NCBI RefSeq assembly: GCF_000003605.2
Contig: NW_003156736.1
Coordinates: 716,879-741,264, forward strand
Origin: Saccoglossus kowalevskii
Taxonomy: Eukaryota; Hemichordata; Enteropneusta; Harrimaniidae
Direction: 5' to 3'
Length of the DNA stretch: 24,386 nucleotides
This document shows, piece after piece, positions 8,861 to 18,700 of this stretch. The notes beneath the pieces are model-generated. The model had not been told where the DNA came from and searched no databases. It saw only the letters and a program-made list of their open reading frames with translations. The first letter of the stretch is position 1; every line of letters begins with the position of its first letter. Made by a program: the position numbers and the translations under genes.

Positions 8861-10461
8861 AGCCTGAAACATAAGGTTATTTGCATTGTTATTGTTATTG
8901 CAAGTTATGTGTCAAGATGGCAAAACCTGTCAGAATTATGTGAAAATTGATTATTTTTATCACAAAAGCTAAATTGTTATTTAATCATGAATAACTATAT
9001 TTCTAAGATGCTTTTGAATATTTCTAGTTTCATTTTTCGTATTTAATTCATTATTTCTCTTGTTCTTATTCAGTAATATAAAATATTCTATAAACAATAT
9101 AAAGATTGTTCACTATGATGATGCAAAGATGCAAAAATTCCATATCCATATCTGTAGCCAGTAAATCATAGGAATTGTTTCCTCTTATACGATCTTATCA
9201 GAAGAAACCATGACGATGTAGATAGGGATAGAGCATTAAATAATTTGAAAGTACTTCCTTGCATGAAAGTACATGAACTGCAAGCTTTCAACCTGAAAAA
9301 TTCGGGACAATGATTTATACAATTTGATATTTTAAGCGTGTCATATAGTTATTGATTTTGACTCATGTCAAATTCTCAGTCAGTTTTTTCAGTACAAAAT
9401 TTATTTGGAGAAAAACTGTCTGAAAAGATGCAAAAACGCCATGATTCCCATAGAAAGCATTATTTTATAAACAAATAAATACTAATCAGCAGAATATTTT
9501 AATAATTCATGACAACTAGAAGTACCCATCTTATAAATACTAGTATTATTGTGTCACCATATGTAACCGAAACAAAGTTTGAAAATACAATGAGGAACCA
9601 TTCATTTTGTTTCTTTTGGAACAATAGCATAAATTCAAAACAATAGTATAAAGTTGAAGAAAATCTGATCAATTGTGTAAAGTGGATAGCATAACTCATA
9701 TTTTTTTGAGAGGGTTATTTCCACAATAATGCATATAACAATTCTTTTTCCTTCATTTCATAAGGGAGTTTTCTGTCACCTGAACATGTTACTGAGCACA
9801 TGACAGCTTATTCGATCAAAAACTGTGTTTCTAGTCCCAAGATGATGGAAAAAAATTATAACCTTTCCTTTAAGTTTTCACAATATTTTGGCAGAAACCC
9901 AAAATAAAAGTTGTGGGAGGCCCCTTATGAAAAAATACTGGCACGTTTACAGACTACACACAAACCATATTTATTTGTTGGTCTTTTGTGAATTTTCATT
10001 GAATAGTATCGCACGAAAAACTCAATAACAGTGTCCAGCTTGACAGTAGGTAAAACTAACCAGTCTCACAACGGTCTAAACCCAGCTCACGTTCCCTGTT
10101 GGTGGGTGAACAATCAATAGTATTATTCATGATCTAATTAATATTCATGAACTTTAATTAATTTAACTTTTACTTCAATCATTTTGATGAAAAACATTAT
10201 CTAATTTATTAGATTAAATGTAATCATTTTGAAAATTAAATTTCACATAACAGCCTACAACTTTCATTCCAATTTCTATCGAAACCAATGCAAAATAATA
10301 GAATGATAATTTTGCCATTTTCCACAAAAATTCAGACCGAATTGCAATTACCATATTTACTGTAATAGAAGTGCTTATATAAACAAAAAATCACATTTTG
10401 TGTACACTCGATCATTAAAATATTATTTATTCTGAGCACAGACATAACTCTGTAATATATG
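8861..10461. other. intergenic, no recognisable feature
   Basis: AT-rich sequence between the convergent genes. I see no exon, RNA gene or clear element here. Confidence 0.5.
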
Positions 10462-10653
10462 TACAGTAAAATGACTAATTTTCACTGAGTTTAAATTTCG
10501 CTGATGAGCGGGTTTTAAATTCACGGTTTTATCATTTAGATAATGTGTTCTATGCTAAATTTGACATATTCACTGGGTCTTAATTTAGCGCATTTTCCAG
10601 TCAGCGAAATAAGCAAAATTAAAACCCAGTGAATAATTCATCCTTTTACAGTA
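10462..10653. mobile_element. foldback element related to 1767-1974
   Basis: The left end (TACAGTAAAA...ttcactgagttt...tttcgctga) is inverted at the right end (tcagcgaaa...aaacccagtgaa...TTTTACAGTA). The ends and the tttcgctga/cagtgaa blocks resemble the element in the second SLC22 intron. Confidence 0.7.
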
Positions 10654-11046
10654 AGTGCATGCATTGCTATGCATTTTTGGAACAAAATTTATACTAGGAA
10701 CACCACAAAAATGTGTGGGTTACATAAACCTATTGTTTTGGTCTGAGTCAAGTACCTTGCACGAGAACACTAGCAAGACTTGTTCCAGACTTGTACTATG
10801 AAAAAAATAATAATAAAAGTGAAAGATTCAGCTATTGCATGCATTGCCAGTGCACAGTGATGAATATGTGTTTATTTACAAAAAGACAAAAGATATATTG
10901 TCTGCTTTGTCATTTGCTCATTGGCAAGAATAATTCAAAACAAACCACTCAACATTTGAAATGACCCTATACTAATGCCTGTTTCACCGGACCTCCATCA
11001 GAAATTAAATTAGCTAAGCCTTAGAAGCTCAACTGCTTGGGTTAAG

Positions 11047-11057
11047 GGTTTGAATCC
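11047..11057 (+). other. B-box-like GGTTTGAATCC, possible SINE remnant
   Basis: It is close to the tRNA B box GGTTCGANNCC. The preceding ~55 nt (taagccttagaagctcaact) could be a decayed A-box half. No cloverleaf can be drawn, so this is at best a remnant of a tRNA-derived SINE. Confidence 0.2.
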
Positions 11058-11327
11058 ATTCCTTGGCTATCTGCTCCAATAGTTGAGTCTTCTCGTCAAC
11101 TCCAATCTGAACCAAAGTGCAAGATCTGATATAAAACTGTTACAGTTATGTAGCTAAGACAATGTCGGTTTACATATGAATATGAATACATGTAAAGAAA
11201 TTACAATCTGCGTATGAATACATGTAAAGAAATTACAATCTGCATATGAATACATGTAAAAAAATTACATTCTGCGTATGAATACATGTAAAGAAATTAC
11301 AATCTGCATATGAATACATGTAAAATT

Positions 11328-12174
11328 AAAGCCGCAAGCGGCGTCACCGGGGCCCAAGCTGATAAGATTCTGTTTCATAATTAATGAGGTCACATGTTAG
11401 ACAATCAGGTAGCTTTAATTATCAGTAACATGAGGTCGAAATGAAGTTGGTACCATGTATTTACCTGGTTTGGTTATCGAAATATGGTTTTCAGGATATA
11501 TAATGAGCCATGTTCTTATGCACAATAATGAGATTACATAATCATATATAGCCATTTCTAATGTCAGTTACATCTTTCATTCAATGTCTTCATAATGACA
11601 CTAGTTACATGTCCTGCTCTGCGACAGTGTTTCAGATATGACTGCTATGCATATTAATGAGTTTACAGGACCATATATGGTCATCTGTTATTTTAATCAA
11701 NNNNNNNNNNNNNNNNNNNNNNNNNNNNNNNNNNNNNNNNNNNNNNNNNNTCTACTTGGTGGTTCTGAAGAAGAAGATTTTTAAGTGTTTTTTGCCGTTT
11801 TTAGGAAAAACAAAATGGCGGGAAAAGTCACATGACCGCTAAAGTTTTTATTGCTGATATTTATTACACATGAGTTGTACTATATACCATAAAAAAAATC
11901 TAGACACCTAGACCCTCAGAAAGTGGTCAAACAGCCACTTCCGGTTTTATTTCAATCCAATATGGCTGCCAAACTAATTGGCCAATCAAAATTCTGAAAG
12001 CATGTTGCACCAGTTCATAGTAGAGCCTATCATTATAGAGCATTTTCAAACTATTTGGTTCAGCAGTTTTCTCAAACGGCTCGACGAAAAAAGTTACGGA
12101 AGAAAGAAAGAAAGAAAGAAAGAAAAAACTGAACGATAATAATAGGGGCCTCGCCCTTTGGGCTTGGGCCCCTA
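11328..12174. mobile_element. ~847-bp insertion with GC-rich palindromic ends inside the minisatellite
   Basis: Minisatellite breaks at gtAAAATT and resumes at AAAATTaca, giving a 6-bp candidate target duplication (11322-11327, 12175-12180). The left end has the hairpin gccgcaagcggc and then ggggcccaagc. The right end has (GAAA)n (~12100-12124), cgataataata and agggg...gcttgggcccct, so GGGGCCCAAGC is inverted at the two ends. The length includes a 50-N gap and is therefore approximate. The class is uncertain: a retroposon-like A-rich part precedes the end, but the 3' hairpin followed by CTAA also recalls Helitrons. Confidence 0.6.
11701..11750. other. assembly gap (50 N)
   Basis: Fifty undetermined bases inside the insertion element. 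The true gap length is unknown. The open frame crossing it is meaningless. Confidence 1.
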
Positions 12175-12557
12175 AAAATTACATTCTGCGTATGAATACA
12201 TGTAAAGAAATTACAATCTGCGTATGAATAAATGTAAAGAAATTACAATCTGCGTATGAATACAAGTAAAGAAATTACAATCTGTGTATGAATACATGTA
12301 AAGAAATTACAATCTGCGTATGAATACATGTAAAGAAATTACATTCTGCGTATGAATACATGTAAAGAAATTACAATCTGCGTATGAATACAAGTGATCA
12401 GTTTACAATAAGCATAAACACAAAGAGCATGTGTGAAATGGGTCACATGACCAAACCTATAATTCCACAAATTATATCCATGATTTTCAAAACCAAAAGT
12501 GAATACTGGTATTGCAAAAAATCTAAAATTTCATCCTTGTTACTAGATGAATGTAAT

Positions 12558-12799
12558 TTAAAGTTTTGCTTTAAATTCATCAAATGAGCCAGATCTTCCA
12601 ACTCCACTGACAAACTTAGAAGCCCCCGCCACTGACTCTTTAGCTATAATTGGTTTGCCATTGTTGTGTTCATATCGCATGGCATCTTCTAAGGATGTTG
12701 AATCATAACACGAGTAATAAGCTGATCTTCTATCGGCCTTCATGCATTTCTGCGGGAAAGATGCAATCTGATTGGCTAGCTTAATGGCCTCTTCCAGAG
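12558..12799 (-). CDS. hydratase terminal exon: C-terminal helices and stop
   Basis: It completes the Ala codon, then LEEAIKLANQIASFPQKCMK, ADRRSAYYSC and so on to FDEFKAKL and TAA. The Ser/Ala-Phe-Pro-Gln...Ala-Asp-Arg-Arg-Ser tail fits this crotonase subgroup. The acceptor is tttttttcag. The preceding intron (12800-17360) is 4561 nt and full of mobile elements. I see no AATAAA on this strand close after the stop. Confidence 0.93.
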
Positions 12800-15700
12800 C
12801 TGAAAAAAACAAACAATACATGGTTCAGAATATAAAGCCATAAAGAAAGGAACAGATGCAAAGAATAGTTTAATCTGAGATAAGGCTGTTTGAGTATAGA
12901 GCCCTGTATGCCAATTTAAGCCTTAGATCCACATATTAATTTGTTAAACAATGATGCAAAGTTCTTATATTATATATCATGGGTATCACACATTGCATTT
13001 TTATATCAATGAAAGTGATATTTTCTAAAATAGTTTTATCTATATTTATATATTTATCATTTCTGGACAATATAAATTTTTTTAAATCAATATTTAGTTT
13101 TTTTTACTATGTTAAGAAAGTTACTATAATTATAAACATCATATTTTGATCCATCCATGACATCATAACTGTTTAAAGGGGAACCGCTCAATCCCATGGA
13201 TTGCACCACGTGCTCATGGGTAATTAATTAACTCCGCCTCTGTCCACTAAGTAAACTAAACCTGTTATGCTCGCATACTAAAACTGTGATTGACAGGCAT
13301 TTTGCATACATTAGTCGCCATTTTAAACCCATGATTTTTACTTGTCGTGGCACATTTCGACCGAAAACAACAACATTTACATATCAAAAAGCCAACCAGA
13401 TGAGTGTAATCGCTAGCGTACATATTCATGCCCTCGTAGAAATGTATTTGGAATCACAGCTTGATCTCTAAACATAGTAAATGGTACATTTAACGGAGCT
13501 CCTACCACGATGTGAGTGGCTTGGTTCAGATTAGCATGCAAAATACGATGGCCATCTTGCCCCTATTTATAGTATCGGTTCCCCTTTAATTGTTCTAATG
13601 TTTGTTAAGGAAATGAAATAAACAAAATGAACAACAATTTAAGGAAGTTGTAGCTGAATTGAAGACTATATGCCATGTTTATCATGTAATGTACTTTCAT
13701 TATTACAGGTTCATGCCATTTTTTTTTGTTATGCGCTTAGAGCTAATTCAGGTTAAGCACAATATAAATACTCTTCATTATTATTATTATTATTAATACA
13801 GAAAATGAAAAACAAAACAAAAAGTCAGAAACTATTATTGACATTAATTGTAATTGGGGGAAATTTCAAATTTACATGTAATTTACGGCATTTCCATGGT
13901 GATTTAGTTTTCCATGATATATGATGGGAAGTAATCTCCCATAATGCTTTGCATATATATGTAGTAACATGTTCAGTAGTGCAACATTTGATATCGGCTT
14001 AAACAGACTTGAAGCGGGGGAGTCGTCACTTACGCATGCGTCAGATGGCCATAGCGTGTCATTGTTTACAAACAAGCATCTACCCATGAGCCTTTGTGTT
14101 TTTAGCACGTGTTGTTATCATCGCTTGGGACTCAATTCCCGCGCATGCGCAGGTGACGTCCCTCCTGCTTGAATGTCACACTCCCAGCCACTACATCAAA
14201 AATCATTAAGATCTATATAATCAATTTTGCTTTCATACAAACTAAAATTGGTGAAGATTTCAGAATCTATATCAATCTAATTGTGCGGGAGTTTTTCTTT
14301 GTACCATACTTATCCGGGTAAGAGGCCATGCCTGGACAAGCGCCCCCCCCACTTTTGACACAATAAAGAAGTTGAGGTCATATCCGGGCACACGCCCAGG
14401 GGGTCTTTTTCTACACAAAACAAAAAACTATTTTCTATTCATTGACTGTGGTTGTATTAACAGTTGACTTTCTTGAAGTCTGTCGTGATACTTAATTGCG
14501 TAAAACAAGGGGTGAAAGCAAAATAGCTGTGACAGCTTTCTGCCTTCAGGGCAGCTCGTTCACTGCTGATTTTGTTCAAAATCATAACAGTCAGCAAGTC
14601 TATAAAAAATATTAAAGCAGAAACGGTAGTTCTCTTTTTAAAATGTGTCGTGGCCCTAAAAATGGACGACCGTTTGGTTTGTGCTTCCTTAGAAACGATT
14701 CAAGCAAATTGTATAAGAAGAACCGCTAAGCATGTGTCTCACTCGTTCGGCTTTTGCGTTGTCGACAATGAAAACAATGTTGCAATATTGTAGCAACACC
14801 CGTACCAGGGAGAATGGTTGAAATCACGTTATTTTTGCTTTATAAATATTTTGTAGCAGCTTGCGAATCCATAACTGGGGTCAGCAATTTTGCAATGTCA
14901 CGCCGAAGACTGACAACTTTTTTACCATCTTTTATCACCGCTATTGCATTTCTGTCATGAAAACTATTCTTCTGTCGTTAAAAAAAAACTTTCTATTTCA
15001 AGTCCACCGTGATATCCATATAGTGAGACATTCCAAACGCCGAAAATTGCTGAATGATAACTTTCACCGTGATTGATAAGCGTCGAGTCTGATAAGAAAG
15101 CAATGTCACGATTTGACCTTTATGATGAAATACTAGTAGTGATGTCATTCTTAGCCAATCAGTAAAGCAGATGCATAAAGGTCAAAGATGATTGCTAGAC
15201 TGTAAAAAGCATCGTGTGCCATCACATCGCAGCAGAGCGACTCCATTTTTTTTGTCTCTTTATTATGATTAGACATGAATGAAAAGTGCCAAGCTGACAG
15301 ACTGCGAAATACGTGTTTTAAAAGTGCTAAGTCCAAATTGTGTGGGACGATATCGACGAACTTCAGGAATAAGTTGTAGGGATTTTGTTCGACTGCTACA
15401 GTGACGCCGACTTGGACATTTGAGGGTTTTGAGTTTGACAAAGATGGCAATGAACGTACAAATAAAGATCTGAGAAGTTTTTTTCAAACAGCTATGAATT
15501 TTTATAATTTTTACTGTGTAAATTACTATTGATCTTGTATGATGGTTGATTCGTAATTTGTCGAGACCGGAAATCATTTTACGCAGTTTAACCTCTGACA
15601 TTTTAATTCATTTTGAGTTCACGCGTATTGGGCGTGTTTGTCGGCAGGAAAATCATAATTCAAATGATTCCTCACTGTCGATTTTTATTATTTCTGGTTT

Positions 15701-18700
15701 ATTTGTCACATTATAAGCAATACATTATTTTTGTTTTACTTCTAGTGTTGCATATTGTTCATTTATTTCCGTTGCCGTTCGATCTGCGCGTTGTCAATTT
15801 TTGCGAATTTTCGTTTAATTTTTGCCAGGGATCTCCTGGCAAACGCCCACCCCTTCTTTTTGGCAATTTTCCATGTTCAGGACCCTGGGCTTATACCCGG
15901 ATAAATACGGTATTTATCGGTATCCTCGGGGGCGGAGCTACGTACCATGCATTTCTATGGGCTCTGTGCGCGCTGCTGTGGAACGCCGTCCGAGCCGTAG
16001 CTGCAGTTCTGTAGCTAGCCGAGCCGGTGAAAATTCGAGAAAACAATACAAACTCAACTTTGAAGTAATCCCGAACAATCAAATTTATATATGTTACACA
16101 CATAGGGCTAATCTTGTTGCACTGTTCAGAAGAGTCTCAACAATCACCCCAAAGTACCGTTTTCTGCGAGTTTTGGGCCTTTGTTTTCACCGCCGCGGGT
16201 TGCCAGGCGGTGAAAATGCCCGGATGTCCGCCCCCCCGAGGATATACACAGCTCAGACTATAGAGCGCCCTCTGTAGTGAGAACTGACTGCACAATCCAG
16301 AATATAGAGCGCCCTCAGTAGTGAGATCTGATTGCACAACCCAGAATATCCTCGGGGCGGAGCTACGTCACAGACGTTCCACGTTGCTAAGACGCGCACC
16401 ACTGTACCATGCATTTCTATGGGCTCTGTGCACGCTGCTGTGGAACGCCGGTCGAGCCGGTGAAAATTCGAGAAAACAACACAAACTCAACTTTGAAGTA
16501 ATTCCGAACAACCAAATTTATATATGTTACACACGTAGGGCTAAGCTTGTTGCACTGTTCAGAGGAGTCTCAACAATCATCCCAAAGTACCGTTTTCTGC
16601 GAGTTATGGGCCTTTGTTTTCACCGCCACGGGTTGCCAGGCGGTGAAAATGCCCGGATGTCCGCCCCGAGGATAGAGCACCCTCTGTAGTGAGATCTGAC
16701 TGCACAACCCAGAATATAGAGCGCCCTCTGTAGTGAGAACTGACTGCAAAACCCAGAATATAGAGCGCCCTCTGTAGTGAGTTCTGACTGCACATCCCAG
16801 AATATAGAGCGCCCTCTGTAGTGAGAACTGACTGCACAACCTAGAATATAGAGCGCCCTCTGTAGTGAGATCTGACTGCACAACCTAGAATATAGAGCGC
16901 CCTCTGTAGTGAGATCTGACTGCACAACCCAGAATATAGAGCACCCTCTGTAGTGAGAACTGACCACACAACTCAGAATATAGAGCGCCCTCTGTAGTGA
17001 GAACTGACCACACAACTCAGAATATAGAGCGCCCTCTGTAGTGAGAACTGACCACAACTCAGAATATAGAGCACCCTCTGTAGTGAGAACTGACCACACA
17101 ACTCAGAATATAGAGCACCCTCTGTAGTGAGAACTGACCACACAACTCAGAATATAGAGCACCCTCTGTAGTAAGTACTGACCACACAACTCAGAATATA
17201 GAGCACCCTCTGTAGTAAGTACAACCAATGAATACACCACCCACTCTGGTGAGTAATGACAAATTAGGAAGAATATTTGATAACAAAATATTGATTTTTA
17301 CTTTGTTGACAAACTTTAATGACATGAAATAAATATGTTTTATGATAGTGCACACCCTACCTGTGCCATCTGGTACAACTCGATTGGCAATACCAAACTC
17401 AAGCGCTTCCTTGGCTGTCACTGGGCGGCCGGTCAGAATCAGATCCAAAGCTCTTGATAAACCAATAAGCTGTGGCAGTCTGACAGTGCCACCATCAAGT
17501 AATGGCACACCTATTGTGGAATAAAGAGGTCACAATAATGTTGAATCAATTGAAAGGACACCTTTCAATCCCAGGGATTGCATCATGGAATTATGGGAAA
17601 TAATATCACAACTTGATGAATTGTTCGTTAGGTGTAATTAATTGAAATTGCAATGGTGATGTATTTGGTTCATCAGTACTATATGTGTGCTTATGTAAGT
17701 GTCTGAGGTGAGTATACGGTCTTCAGGTAGAAGTCTATTCATAATTTTTGAAAACGGTCATAAATCGCATGACAATGTTCATTAGTTTATTATGTACAAT
17801 CACGTAACTATGTCCCATGGTATAATGAAATAACGTTATTTTGTGTATTACTGTTATGTGCTTTAGGAAACGTGTCCAAATATTTATCAAAAATTGCATT
17901 TTTAATACTTTTCTAAAATTTAGATTTTAAAAATAATTAAGGACAATGAAAACTGTACTCATTAACACTATATCACCAGTCTACAATTTGAGATATGGCA
18001 TAATAGGTCAATATCTTTAGAGTACAATTCATTGCAAAATGAATAAATTCTGGGTATTTTCATTTATGAGTAGGCTTCTATCTTAATATGTCATATGTTT
18101 TAATAAAGAAATGTCATTTGGGGATTATGTGTACTTGTATAATAACTAGGCTAAAAAACTAAGCATGTGCAAATTTTATTTCACATAATATTAAGCCAAA
18201 ATGTGTTTTTTTTTATACTAATAGAGGAAACAGAGAATGGACAAATAAATTGTTTTTTGTGAATATTAAGTGGCTTATTTGCATAATTACTTATACATGT
18301 ATGTACTGTTTTTTTTACTTTTATAGCTGCACATTTTATAATGGTACTAAAGATAATATTGGCTCAGCATGACATAAGTAAAAAGAATAAATCAACTAAT
18401 AAATAAAAAAAAAAAATAAACCAAAAAATGCAGCTCAGGCCATTGAAGTAAGCATTGAAATATACAAATTTACTTTGACATGTAACATTCAACAGTTTAT
18501 ATTTACCAAATCTTCGACAGAAGATACCAATGATTGCACTTTCCTCCATAACTCTAAGATCACACACGAGGGCTAGCTCCAAACCACCTGCCACAGCATA
18601 CCCATTTATGGCTCCAATTATTGGTTTACTGATTCTAATCTTCGATGGTCCCTAAAGTGACAGAAAATACATAATGAAATGACATTATCATCTGGTATCA

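Larger units (their letters stand above)
11175..12394. repeat. 32-bp minisatellite, ~11 copies, split by an insertion
   Basis: Consensus starts ATGTAAAGAAATTACAATCT and ends GCGTATGAATAC (32 bp). About 4.5 copies lie in 11175-11327 and ~7 in 12175-12394, nearly identical. The element at 11328-12174 separates them. The array ends ~165 bp beyond the hydratase stop, so it may lie in that gene's 3' UTR or just downstream. Confidence 0.9.

Noticed and set aside
8506-8886. 126-codon minus-strand frame rich in Asn-Phe-Ser-Asp-Phe-Pro
   Set aside because: Generated by translating the degenerate ~20-bp repeat and a T-run; no real protein features.
11047-11057. tRNA gene around the B-box-like sequence
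   Set aside because: No acceptor or anticodon stem can be formed; kept only as a weak SINE remnant.
16321-16689. open frame conserved between the two 0.3-kb TIR elements
   Set aside because: Most differences between copies in this frame are amino-acid changing, and the flanking minisatellite is part of the frame, so no coding constraint is visible.
16570-17099. long repetitive minus-strand frames (TTEGALYSGLCSQ...)
   Set aside because: A stop-free 44-bp monomer is open in all three frames; the apparent repeat protein is an artefact.
16255-17222. possible CRISPR array
   Set aside because: Monomers are contiguous with no unique spacers, and the genome is eukaryotic with introns.
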